DNA from: Aureliella sp046290675
GTDB lineage: Bacteria; Planctomycetota; Planctomycetia; Pirellulales; Pirellulaceae
Assembly: GCA_046290675.1 (NCBI GenBank)
Contig: JBKAHA010000004.1
Location: 372,001 to 436,000, forward strand
DNA: 64,000 nucleotides
Direction: 5' to 3'
Of the stretch, positions 26,645 through 35,294 are shown in pieces. The position numbers were made by a program, and so were the translations under genes. Numbering within the stretch: the stretch's first letter is position 1; every line of letters begins with the position of its first letter. The notes below the pieces were generated by a model. That model was not told where the DNA came from and did no database searches. It saw nothing but the letters and a program-made list of their open reading frames with translations.

Positions 26645-27766
26645 CTATCTGAGTTGAGCCTCGGTGCGAGCGATACGCTGGACTCGGTTGATGTCCATCG
26701 CAATCGCTAGGCTTCTCAACGAGTAAGTTAAGCAGGCTCGGTAGTTGGACCCAATCTCCCGGATATAGCCCGTGAACATCTTGGCTACTTGAGTGTCTAG
26801 CAGATCATGGTTCGGCAACCGAAGCTTCGATGGAGCTGGCAAGCTAGAGTTGCCGATTACTCCTAGTGATGTGGCGGTCTCGAGGCTGACGAGCAAAGGC
26901 TGACCATCTGGAAGTGTGATGTTGACTAGGTGCGGACCGCGGAAAAATGGGTTCAGATTAGGTCGCCATGTTTGTGCCATGAACACAGAGGATTGGCTGA
27001 CCGCGACACGTTGCGCGGAAGCGATGCGATTACTAGCTTGCGCCAAGTATCGACCGGCAGATTCGGGATGGAGAATCGTCTGCAACTTAACAGCGGATTT
27101 GTGAAGGCGATCGCCGAATTCCAAGACTTGATTCTGGACTGATTCCAGCAGTCGTTCACCGAGTCCACGCTGTCGAACTTGCCCAACTGAATTCACAACG
27201 ATAGGACGCTTGGTGATGTGGCCGTTGGCGCGACTGGAGAATTCGCGATGTCGCCAATCCCGCATGCTGAGATCATAAGGCAAATAGCGTTCGTCGAACT
27301 CGCGCTTATTCTGCACCTCGGCAACTGTTTGCGTCGAATCTTCCGCTGATCCGTTGGCAAGTTCCACAACACCGATATTCTCAGCGTTGCTCGAGAGCAC
27401 GGGGGGAGCGATCATATCTCGATGAAGAGCCAAGTTGCCCCTTCGAATCTCTCGGGTGCTCGGAGTAGGCAGCCCAGCCCAATCGGCCAGGTGACAAACT
27501 TGAACTGCTACGGTTGGCAGCTTTTCATTCGCCTTTGCACGAGTTGAACGCAGTCGATTTTGATCTGCTTTTTGAGTGGCCGCCATGCGAGCATGATTGA
27601 AGGATCTGGCGTCGGAGGGCAAGTCGTGAGCGGCAAGCTTGAGCGTTAAGTTGCTCGTGATTGCGGTCGTGAAAACGATGCGAAAGACGACGTAGAAGAA
27701 AGTGGATCGCTTCAACGGATTCTCCTCCGGAATTCGGTCCCAATGGTGGCGGGGAAGGCGAGCCAT
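26645..27766 (-). CDS. Exported protein of unknown function
   Basis: A 373-residue protein. After a basic start there is one hydrophobic segment (STFFYVVFRIVFTTAITSNLTL, about residues 21-42) that is a signal anchor or signal peptide. The remainder is rich in Arg, Gln and Asn, with no domain I recognise. A more ordered C-terminal third contains FFRGPHLVNITLPDGQPLLVS and a helix with YRACLTYSLRSLAIAMDINR. The start ATG is confirmed only by position. It converges on pdxA. Its high Arg/Asn content differs from that of its neighbours. Confidence 0.6.
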   Translation of the reverse strand: MARLPRHHWDRIPEENPLKRSTFFYVVFRIVFTTAITSNLTLKLAAHDLPSDARSFNHARMAATQKADQNRLRSTRAKANEKLPTVAVQVCHLADWAGLPTPSTREIRRGNLALHRDMIAPPVLSSNAENIGVVELANGSAEDSTQTVAEVQNKREFDERYLPYDLSMRDWRHREFSSRANGHITKRPIVVNSVGQVRQRGLGERLLESVQNQVLEFGDRLHKSAVKLQTILHPESAGRYLAQASNRIASAQRVAVSQSSVFMAQTWRPNLNPFFRGPHLVNITLPDGQPLLVSLETATSLGVIGNSSLPAPSKLRLPNHDLLDTQVAKMFTGYIREIGSNYRACLTYSLRSLAIAMDINRVQRIARTEAQLR

Positions 27767-28118
27767 CTCGATTCACTGAAGTCAAAGGCTCGCCAGGTGG
27801 AAATGTTTATCGTGTCGCGCTAGAGTACGTATCCTGCCAAAGCAGAAGGAATCGGTAAGCTTTGACGTGAGGACGGTAAGATCAGTTGTACTTAGAAGCT
27901 CGTAACGAGATTTCGGGCAGCGCTTGCCGTAAGGGTTGTGCCGAATAGAAGGAATGGCCGTTGGATTGATCGGGATCACTCGGCGAAAATTCCGCATTGC
28001 CAATGCGGACCGTCAGAATCGTGAGTCTCGGATTAGGCTGGTTCAGGGCGGGGGTCGGTCATGATTCAGTGTCCGACAGTTTTCCGCACGCAGTCGACAC
28101 CTTCGTCGAGAACATTCA
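27767..28118. other. Divergent intergenic region
   Basis: It lies between the exported protein (minus) and the transporter (plus). No gene is supported and no strong promoter was recognised. Confidence 0.4.
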
Positions 28119-30062
28119 TTGACACCCCATATCGCCATTGTGTTGTCCACCATCGTGGGCGTCTTTGTTGTGCTGTACTTCAGGAGAACAGCACCGACGG
28201 AGATATTGTTTTCACTGGGGGTCGGATTCTTCATTCTTTGTGGGATCTTAAAGCCTGCTGACGCTTGGCAGTGCTTCTCCAATCCGGCCGTCTTCGCTGT
28301 TGGCGGTTTGCTTGTAATCACGGCGGGGCTTCGATCGACTGGGGTCTTGGATTCCATTGGCCGATCGCTGTTTGGAAACGTATCCAACGAGACGGGTCTC
28401 TTGGCGAGATTATCAGCCGTCGTGATCGGAAGCAGCGCGTTTCTGCTGAATACGGCAATCGTGGCCATGCTGATGCCTCAGGTCGTCAATTGGTGTCGAA
28501 GTCGGAATGTGTCTCCTTCGCGTCTGCTTCTACCGATCAGCTACTTAGCCATCCTTGGAGGTACTTGTACCCTGGTCGGAACAAGTACCAATCTGATCGT
28601 CAACAATGAGCTCAAAAACCTGACTCTCCGTTTGGATTCGATGACGAAGACGGGCGAATTGATTGTGCCGAAGGAGGATCCACTCAGCGAATTTGATCCG
28701 GCATGGCTTCGTAACCATCTGGAAGCCGATCAGTTTCGGCCGATGGTGTTGACCGACATCACATGGGTTGGCTTGCCTTGCGCGGCAATTGGTGCGGTAG
28801 TCCTTTTGCTTTTGGGCCGCTTCTTGGTGCCCAATCGAACAGAACTGTTAGAAAGTTTGGACGAGCGTCGGCGAGAGTATTTGGTCGAAATGCTGGTCAC
28901 TGAAGGATGCTCTCTAGTCGGCAAGACGGTTGAAGAGGGGGGGCTGCGGCATCTGCCAGGATTGTTCTTAATCGAGATCGTCCGAGACCACGAGGTGATC
29001 GCACCGGTGACTCCAAGAGATCGTATCGCCGTAGACGACCGGCTCGTGTTCACCGGAATCGTCTCTACGATTGTTGATCTTGAGAAAATCAACGGACTCG
29101 TTCCAGCGGTCGACATCAATTATCAAGTCGGATCCGAGCCGGGGCCGAATCGTCGTCGATCCATGGTTGAAGTTGTGCTAAGTCCGTCGTCGCCCCTGGT
29201 CGGACGAAGTGTTCGGAAAGCGAATTTCAGGCGGCTTTATGGAGCTGCGGTCGTTGCCGTACACCGAAATGGTGAGCGGCTACCGAGCAAGATTGGAGAC
29301 ATTGAGCTTACAAGTGGTGATACACTGCTCCTGCAGACATCGCCCGGATTTGTTAAAAACTTCCGCAACCGCCACGACTTTTATCTCGTAAGCGATGTGC
29401 AGGATAGTGAGTCGCGTCGCTACCAAAAAACGGGTTGGGCGATTGCCATAACCCTAGGCTTGATCGGTTGGCTCTTTTCGATGCCATGGTTGCCTCAACT
29501 GGATCGTTGGCTGGGCTGGAATCTGCCGCTAGAATTCTTGACTGATCCAAGTGCGGCAATATTCATCGCTGCGTTGGGCATGGTCGTGACTCGTTGCCTG
29601 TCTGCAGCCGATGCGCGGAATGCGATTGATCTGCCGATGCTGATGACCATTGGCGCTGCAATCGCTCTCGGCACCGCTGTTCAGGAGAGTCAGGCGGATC
29701 TTTACGTTGCCGATTTGATTCAACGCTCTGTGGGAGCTAATACGTACTTGGGGCTGATAGCAATCTTCTTTCTGACAGTGCTTTTTACGGAGATGATTAG
29801 CAATGCCGCCGTCGCAGCGCTCATGATTTCCGTGGCCATCGGACTTGCCGCAAGTCTTGGGGTGAGCCCGAGGCCGTTTATTATGGCCGTCACGCTTGGT
29901 GCTTCGTTGAGTTTCGTTTCGCCGATCGGTTATCAGACAAACCTTATGGTGATGGGCCCGGGTGGTTACCGACCCGTGGATTATCTGCGAGCTGGTTTGC
30001 CGCTGACTCTTATCGTTGGCATTGCTGCGCTCGTCATCATCCCGCTGGTCTGGCCCTTTTGA
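28119..30062 (+). CDS. SLC13/DASS-type transporter with two TrkA-C domains
   Basis: A 647-residue membrane protein. N-terminal and C-terminal helix bundles flank a soluble middle. The two hairpin motifs of the DASS family are visible: GTSTNLIVN in the first half and SPIGYQTNLMVMGPGGY in the second. The soluble middle has two TrkA-C (RCK_C) domains (SLVGKTVEEGGLRHLPGLFL and PLVGRSVRKANFRRLYGAAV), which sense ligand in other transporters. Members move dicarboxylates, sulfate or similar anions, often with sodium; the substrate is not known here. The start is uncertain (TTG 28119 or GTG 28140). It precedes the 2-hydroxyglutarate oxidase gene, so a dicarboxylate is an attractive guess. Confidence 0.88.
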   Translation: MTPHIAIVLSTIVGVFVVLYFRRTAPTEILFSLGVGFFILCGILKPADAWQCFSNPAVFAVGGLLVITAGLRSTGVLDSIGRSLFGNVSNETGLLARLSAVVIGSSAFLLNTAIVAMLMPQVVNWCRSRNVSPSRLLLPISYLAILGGTCTLVGTSTNLIVNNELKNLTLRLDSMTKTGELIVPKEDPLSEFDPAWLRNHLEADQFRPMVLTDITWVGLPCAAIGAVVLLLLGRFLVPNRTELLESLDERRREYLVEMLVTEGCSLVGKTVEEGGLRHLPGLFLIEIVRDHEVIAPVTPRDRIAVDDRLVFTGIVSTIVDLEKINGLVPAVDINYQVGSEPGPNRRRSMVEVVLSPSSPLVGRSVRKANFRRLYGAAVVAVHRNGERLPSKIGDIELTSGDTLLLQTSPGFVKNFRNRHDFYLVSDVQDSESRRYQKTGWAIAITLGLIGWLFSMPWLPQLDRWLGWNLPLEFLTDPSAAIFIAALGMVVTRCLSAADARNAIDLPMLMTIGAAIALGTAVQESQADLYVADLIQRSVGANTYLGLIAIFFLTVLFTEMISNAAVAALMISVAIGLAASLGVSPRPFIMAVTLGASLSFVSPIGYQTNLMVMGPGGYRPVDYLRAGLPLTLIVGIAALVIIPLVWPF

Positions 30063-30174
30063 CATTTGGAAACATCCGTTGAGCCGGTTGCCGATCTCAG
30101 CATGTCGCTGGTTGCATTCGACTCGGTACAGAACGATTTGAAGAAAAGCTGGGAGTCGGCTGAGCGTGTCTGCC

Positions 30175-31371
30175 ATGAAAAGCGATCTGTTGGTTATCGG
30201 TGGTGGAATTGTCGGTTTATCCACAGCGTGGAAATTGGCTGAGCGATATCCCGACAGCAAGATATGCGTTTTGGAAAAAGAGTACTCTGTTGCAGCGCAT
30301 CAGTCGGGGAGAAACTCGGGAGTGCTCCACTCCGGAATCTACTACAAACCCGGTTCTCTCAAGGCGACAACGTGCCGACAAGGTAAGTTGGCGATGGAGG
30401 AATTCTGCACCGAGAATCAAATCGATTTCGAGGTCTGTGGGAAAGTGATCGTTGCAACCGAGGAAGCTGAAGTTGCCCGGCTCGAGGCGATTTATAGTCG
30501 TGGGCAAGAGAACGGAATTGATTGCCGGATCATTGACGAGCGTGAACTGAAACGGTTGGAGCCACATGTGAACGGCGTGGCGGGAATCCATGTTCCGGTC
30601 TCCGGTATCGTCGACTATCCGGGAGTCTGTCGCAAGCTCGCGGAATTGCTCCGGTCACGCGGGCACAGCGTACACCTTGGTGAGCATGTGATGGGGATCG
30701 ACAGCTCTGGAACCGGCGTCTCAGTCCGTACTAGAAAGCGGGACTATGAGACCGGGTATTTGGTCGCGTGCGGAGGCCTATATAGTGATCGGCTCGCGCG
30801 AATGGCCGGCTTAAAACCCGAAGCGAAGGTAGTTCCATTTCGAGGAGAGTATTTCGAGTTGGTGCCTGAGCGGCGAGAACTCTGTCGGAATTTGATTTAC
30901 CCGGTGCCGGACCCCAATTTCCCATTCTTGGGTGTCCATTTCACTCGCATGGTCGGCGGTGATGTGGAGTGTGGACCCAATGCTGTTTTTGCGTTGGCTC
31001 GCGAAGGTTATTCGTGGACGCACGTTGACATTGGAGATCTTTTTGATTCACTCGGCTTTAGTGGTTTCAGAAGGCTAGCCTCGAAGCACTGGAGGATGGG
31101 AATGGGAGAGGTGCACCGCTCCCTTTCCAAGGCCGCCTTCGTCACGGCGCTGCAAAAGCTAATTCCGAGTGTTCAAGCCGAAGACTTGAAGCCCTGCCGG
31201 GCGGGTGTTCGGGCTCAAGCGTTAACGCCGGATGGGCAGTTGGTAGACGATTTCCTTTGGATTTCGGGAAAAAATATGCTGCATGTCTGCAATGCTCCCA
31301 GTCCCGCAGCCACCGCATCGTTGGAGATTGGGCGTCACATTGTTGAACGCGTTTCGGTCGACATTGGTTAG
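30175..31371 (+). CDS. lhgO: L-2-hydroxyglutarate oxidase
   Basis: A 398-residue FAD enzyme of the DAO superfamily. The dinucleotide motif VIGGGIVGLSTAW opens the protein, followed by the family loop HQSGRNSGVLHSGIYYKPGSLKA. The closing CNAPSPAATASLEIGRHI is the FAD-ribityl segment. LhgO oxidises L-2-hydroxyglutarate to 2-oxoglutarate and passes electrons to the quinone pool, clearing a side product of metabolism. ATG 30175 is chosen over GTG 30166. It starts about 110 bases after the DASS-type transporter, suggesting a linked role. Confidence 0.9.
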   Translation: MKSDLLVIGGGIVGLSTAWKLAERYPDSKICVLEKEYSVAAHQSGRNSGVLHSGIYYKPGSLKATTCRQGKLAMEEFCTENQIDFEVCGKVIVATEEAEVARLEAIYSRGQENGIDCRIIDERELKRLEPHVNGVAGIHVPVSGIVDYPGVCRKLAELLRSRGHSVHLGEHVMGIDSSGTGVSVRTRKRDYETGYLVACGGLYSDRLARMAGLKPEAKVVPFRGEYFELVPERRELCRNLIYPVPDPNFPFLGVHFTRMVGGDVECGPNAVFALAREGYSWTHVDIGDLFDSLGFSGFRRLASKHWRMGMGEVHRSLSKAAFVTALQKLIPSVQAEDLKPCRAGVRAQALTPDGQLVDDFLWISGKNMLHVCNAPSPAATASLEIGRHIVERVSVDIG

Positions 31372-31494
31372 CGTCGAGCTGCCAAGCTCTCGCAGCGACT
31401 TCCTGATTGTTTGTGCCCTCGCCCCTGGATTTCTTGCCCGGTACTCGCGCCTCCTCCAACTCGGATCCTCATCCGCTACACAGCGTTCCGCAAA

Positions 31495-32607
31495 TCAAAG
31501 GCCGTAGTCAGCGATCGGAAGCGGAGCCTCGATTTTGGGGTTCGTCATGGTGAAGTCGTAACCGAGCAGTGCGGCGACCGTGGCCGCAATTTGACCTTGA
31601 GTGAATTCGCCCTGCGAGTGTACGCCCGATGGTTCGATTCCTGCTCCGAACGCGGCCACCCAGATCCGATCTGAACCAGCGAGCTTATCAGAATGGTTCT
31701 TCCAGCCTTCGCGTCCGTCTCCGCGCCCATGATCGCCCGTAACAAGGAAGGCTGTTTTTCGGTAACGGCGGTGTTGTTGGGCTTCCAACCAAAGTTGTTG
31801 GATAAAATGATCGTTTTGGTTTGCCGTTAGCAAGTAGCGGTCGTAGCGACCTGCGTGGGCCCAGTCATCCGTTTCGCCAAGAGCAACGTAGAGAACTCGC
31901 GGCTGTGTTGAACGCATCGCCTCTATGGCGCCGGACGCAGTGAAGACATCGTAACGCACCGAATCCCATTCGTGGAAGAGGTTGTCCGCCGTGTGATTTA
32001 GAATGGCTAATCGGGTTGGATCCCCTTCCGTCAGCTTTGTCCAGCCAGCATTCACCGTGACGCGGCTGCGTTCTGAATTGATGATGTACGGAAATACATC
32101 CCAGGAGCAAAAAGCTTTGACTGACCCGATGAGCTCGGGCTGCTGGTTCAGGTATTCAAGCACTGTTTGATTTGGGTTGGGTTTCTTGTCGTTGGAGTCA
32201 ATCGATGGATCTGGAAACCCCGACAGTAATTCGTTGTATCCCGGGTACGAAAAGTACCGGCCGTTGGTGACGCGAACCACGCTATCCTGCTCGTAGTTGC
32301 CCGCGATCCACGCCTTTCCCTTGTTCACGCGACTCCATAGAAAGGGGAGCAGCTTCTCTCGCCTTTCTTTCGCAGACTCCCCGTCGTAATGAGCGAACCA
32401 ATCCCGTGAGCGGTTGGGTGCGCTTTGTTCTGCTAAACGAGCATCTGCACCGTTGAACACTTCTTCGAGACGAAGACCGTCCAGCGTGATAAGGATGACG
32501 TTGTCCGCTACACCTTGAGCGAGCAATGCGGGGCGAAATAGAAGGAAGGCTAAGAGGAAGAGTAAGAGTTGGTTAAGCCGAATTCGTTCAGTAGTTCCAC
32601 GGTTCAT
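31495..32607 (-). CDS. Secreted alkaline-phosphatase-superfamily hydrolase
   Basis: A 370-residue protein with a leucine-rich signal peptide (LNQLLLFLLAFLLFRPALLAQG). Metal-site pieces of the alkaline phosphatase superfamily are present: ILITLDGLRLEEVF near the start, ETDDWAHAGRYDRY in the middle and FLVTGDHGRGDG late on. FSYPGYNELLSG probably holds the nucleophile, but I cannot assign it with certainty. These enzymes split phosphate mono- or diesters, or sulfate esters. The gene starts 3 bases after the stop of the esterase gene, so the two are co-translated or at least in one operon. Confidence 0.85.
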   Translation of the reverse strand: MNRGTTERIRLNQLLLFLLAFLLFRPALLAQGVADNVILITLDGLRLEEVFNGADARLAEQSAPNRSRDWFAHYDGESAKERREKLLPFLWSRVNKGKAWIAGNYEQDSVVRVTNGRYFSYPGYNELLSGFPDPSIDSNDKKPNPNQTVLEYLNQQPELIGSVKAFCSWDVFPYIINSERSRVTVNAGWTKLTEGDPTRLAILNHTADNLFHEWDSVRYDVFTASGAIEAMRSTQPRVLYVALGETDDWAHAGRYDRYLLTANQNDHFIQQLWLEAQQHRRYRKTAFLVTGDHGRGDGREGWKNHSDKLAGSDRIWVAAFGAGIEPSGVHSQGEFTQGQIAATVAALLGYDFTMTNPKIEAPLPIADYGL

Positions 32608-32610
32608 TCG

Positions 32611-33486
32611 CTATTCTTTCAGTGTGGCGCTACCTTGGAGCCAACCGAGCGACTGAAGGAATTGGTCTGACTCAATCACCGTCTTTCGGTAGTAAAGGCC
32701 GTCTGATTTGGATGAATTAAAGAATCCATGCCCCTGCCCTGGATAGACAACGAGCTTACTCTTGACTCCTTCTGATTCGCATTCCTTTGCAAACTTTTCG
32801 GCGGTTGCAACCGGGATCAGCTTGTCATTGGAACCGAGGAATACAATCGATGGCGGATCATCTGGGGTGAGATTGTGTGCTGGAGAATACTTCCTGTATT
32901 TCTCGCCAACCCGCTTGGTTCCCCAGCCTCCGGGTCCGTTGTCGTATACCGGGTTGAACAACAACATCGCCGCGGGTTTCGCTGGATTGCCTTGGGCGAG
33001 GTTGCAACCCAGGTACGCGGCTAGATGCCCGCCGGCTGAGCCGCCGCCGCTCGCAATGCGGTTGGGGTCAACATGAAAATCAACTGCCTTCTGGCGGACC
33101 CATCGCATCGCATCGATCGCATCTTCGATGCAGGTGTCCGGCGCCTCGTTGGATTTTTTGCCAAGTAGTCGGTACTCAACTTGGAAGCAAACCAAACCAC
33201 GTGACGCAAAGTAAGCTGCATGATCTGAGAATTGTCCCGGAGCGCCGCCAGTCCAACCACCGCCGTGAAAAAAGACGATTGCTGGAGTCGGCCCCGCTGG
33301 TTCCTTGCCGGGGGATGTGACGTAAATACGCATGTCACGCGCAGGAGCCTCGTCAGTAGCTTCGATCGATTTGTAGACGTACTCGTCTCCCTTGCCATGT
33401 GCCGATCGGACACCAGAGCAACTCCAGGTAACTGAAATAAGCAAGATGAACGCCGGCACGAGGCTAGTACGGCATATGGCTGGCAT
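32611..33486 (-). CDS. Secreted alpha/beta hydrolase (esterase/lipase type)
   Basis: About 291 residues with a hydrophobic signal region (FILLISVTWSC). The alpha/beta-hydrolase motifs are complete: the oxyanion-hole HGGGW, the nucleophile elbow GGGSAGGHLAAYLG, an acidic residue in GSNDKLIPVATAEKF and the histidine in GQGHGFFN. It belongs to the hormone-sensitive-lipase/BD-FAE-like group acting on carboxylic esters, often plant or algal polysaccharide acetyl groups in marine planctomycetes. ATG 33486 is chosen; an in-frame GTG exists at 33495. It is first in an operon with the phosphatase-superfamily gene. Confidence 0.87.
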   Translation of the reverse strand: MPAICRTSLVPAFILLISVTWSCSGVRSAHGKGDEYVYKSIEATDEAPARDMRIYVTSPGKEPAGPTPAIVFFHGGGWTGGAPGQFSDHAAYFASRGLVCFQVEYRLLGKKSNEAPDTCIEDAIDAMRWVRQKAVDFHVDPNRIASGGGSAGGHLAAYLGCNLAQGNPAKPAAMLLFNPVYDNGPGGWGTKRVGEKYRKYSPAHNLTPDDPPSIVFLGSNDKLIPVATAEKFAKECESEGVKSKLVVYPGQGHGFFNSSKSDGLYYRKTVIESDQFLQSLGWLQGSATLKE

Positions 33487-33590
33487 GGCAGTCACTCTCT
33501 CATCGCAAGTTCATTGGAGGTTTGCAATTGATACGATCTGGCAGCTGGATCGGATCCGTTTGGGGCTGCCGCAGCGTTGGCTATTGCCAG

Positions 33591-34676
33591 CTAGTCGACG
33601 CGGCGCTTACCGCTCAGTGGGATGTCGCCCGTGTTGCCATCAGCATCGAATGTCAGTGTACCCGTCATCTTTCCGTCTGAATCCAAGTTGGTGAGCCAGA
33701 ACAGGTCGACACTCATTCCCGAGTGTTCATTTTTGAACCCGAATCGCAGCCCCTTTTTGTCGAGCTTAACATCGCTAAGTTCGAATTGATTCCCGTCGCC
33801 AGTCAGTGATGCGGCGAGTTCACCATTGTCATCGGAAAGTGACAGTATCGCGGTATTTTGACCTTCAGGAGTTTGAATCTCAAACTCCCAAGTGCCGAGC
33901 ATTTCCGACGCTGCACGAGACAAATGCCGGCGTTTTGCAGCGATGTCGAATTCGCCTGTTTCACCTTGGAGTTCGAATTCGCAAATGCCGGAAAGGTGGT
34001 GTCCGACTGGGCTGCACTTGTAAGTCAAATTGAGTTCTGAACCTTGATAGTCTGTCGAATAATCGAAAGTGAATTGGTTGTCCTTGATTTCAATGCTTTC
34101 AATCTTGGCGGATTCACCTTCGCCGCCTATCTCCCCAAACACCTTTCCGTTGTCTTCTTTGATTGTCAGAACGGGGGTGTATTCATTGCCATCGGCGGCA
34201 GTGAACCGGAACTCCCAGGTGCCGACCACTTCATCTTTTCCGACGAACCGTGAGGGGTTCCAATCGAATTCCCCGTAGTCTTCGCCAGCCAAAGATAGAT
34301 TGACTGTGCCCTTGATCTCATCTCCTGAGACTTTGCCCGCGAATTTCGCTTCGACTTCGGAGCCGTCAACTTCAGCCTCGAATCGGAAGCTAACTGCACC
34401 GTTATCAATTTTTCCATCGACGATGTTCGCATCCATCGTCTGATTTTCGTAGGTGCCGAAGAGCGAGTTACCTTCGGTGGTCAGACGAAGGATACTATTG
34501 ATTGTTTGATCTCCCATTTCTGCCGACCATTTCCAGGTGCCGTCGGCTAACGAGCTAGTGTCGTTTTGCGCGATGCAAACAGTTGTCACTAGACTTAGTA
34601 AGAGTCCCAAGCAAGACGGGAAGCATGAATAGGCGGTGTTGCGCAAACGGGTTTGAATCGTCAAATGGGGTCGCAT
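33591..34676 (-). CDS. Secreted protein with three copies of a beta-rich domain
   Basis: A 361-residue protein with a signal peptide (CLGLLLSLVTTVCIAQ). It is made of three tandem repeats of about 100 residues at roughly 46-144, 152-250 and 261-359. Each opens with GTWKW or GTWEF, continues with alternating strands containing a DNG/EGN turn and G-K-v-x-G, and the last two end in AAKRR or SGKRR. The pattern suggests a lipocalin-like or beta-sandwich domain multiplied by duplication. I do not know its ligand or partner. No helices or catalytic motifs are seen. Confidence 0.7.
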   Translation of the reverse strand: MRPHLTIQTRLRNTAYSCFPSCLGLLLSLVTTVCIAQNDTSSLADGTWKWSAEMGDQTINSILRLTTEGNSLFGTYENQTMDANIVDGKIDNGAVSFRFEAEVDGSEVEAKFAGKVSGDEIKGTVNLSLAGEDYGEFDWNPSRFVGKDEVVGTWEFRFTAADGNEYTPVLTIKEDNGKVFGEIGGEGESAKIESIEIKDNQFTFDYSTDYQGSELNLTYKCSPVGHHLSGICEFELQGETGEFDIAAKRRHLSRAASEMLGTWEFEIQTPEGQNTAILSLSDDNGELAASLTGDGNQFELSDVKLDKKGLRFGFKNEHSGMSVDLFWLTNLDSDGKMTGTLTFDADGNTGDIPLSGKRRVD

Positions 34677-34822
34677 GATATCTCAATCAGTTTGAAGAGG
34701 AGTTTTGCTGTGTCCGTCGCAGCGGACGTCCGAGTAGGTCGGCCTCTGGGCCATTGGATTCCTGTGTGAATTCTCGTTTGGAGCGTCGCGTAATGTAGTC
34801 TAGTTCTAATTGGCTCGCAAAT

Positions 34823-34854
34823 ATTGACCGACTCCGAGATTGACCGACTCCGAG
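34823..34854 (+). repeat. Tandem 16-base repeat
   Basis: ATTGACCGACTCCGAG occurs twice, head to tail, at 34823-34838 and 34839-34854, with no mismatch. Confidence 0.9.
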
Positions 34855-34856
34855 GC

Positions 34857-35009
34857 AGGGCTAATCCGAGTTTGAGCATAGGCTGTTTCGCCATTGAGCC
34901 GCTGGCCCTGCGCTGCCCCTACGTTGCCCCTTTGGCAACGGATTTCATGACGCACACGGTCGCTCACGCGTCGCGGCCCATGCCCGAGCTTGAAACTCGG
35001 ATTGGCCCT
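34857..35009. repeat. Nested inverted-repeat element
   Basis: The left arm (34857-34877, beginning AGGGCTAATCCGAGTTT) is almost the reverse complement of the right arm (34988-35009), with about two mismatches and one extra base. At the centre GTTGCC (34923-34928) and GGCAAC (34934-34939) form a perfect small hairpin. The whole 153-base unit can fold on itself. It could be a MITE-like element, a palindromic repeat or a structured RNA; no transposase is nearby. Confidence 0.65.
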
Positions 35010-35294
35010 CGACACCTAGGCTAGCGTCGTCTGACACCGTGAGTTTGATGTTGATGCTAGTGCTCTTGGCTCCCAATTCTGATGATGTTGTCCAGCTCGC
35101 GGGATACCAAGGCGAGGAACCTTCCGCTATGGTTGGATGCAGGCGTTCTTCCGAGTTTTTGCTCGTCGCAGACCTTTCCCATTTTCCCTTCGCATTTGAA
35201 TGGCACGCGAATTTCGCGAGGCCCCAATATCAGACATGCAGTTTTTGCCCGGTATTACGGAACAGCAAGCCAAGGTTGAGTAGAGGATAACTTC

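Larger units (their letters stand above)
34677..35294. other. Intergenic region with repeat element
   Basis: About 620 bases between the triplicated-domain gene (minus) and the PQQ-like gene (plus). The middle carries a tandem 16-base repeat and a large inverted repeat, listed separately. The rest holds no credible gene. Confidence 0.5.

Noticed and set aside
29529..30260. 243-codon minus-strand frame
   Set aside because: It overlaps the transporter and LhgO genes on the other strand; the composition is unlike a real protein.
31631..31645. tRNA T-arm-like GGTTCGATTCC
   Set aside because: It lies inside the phosphatase-superfamily coding region and no cloverleaf can be built around it.
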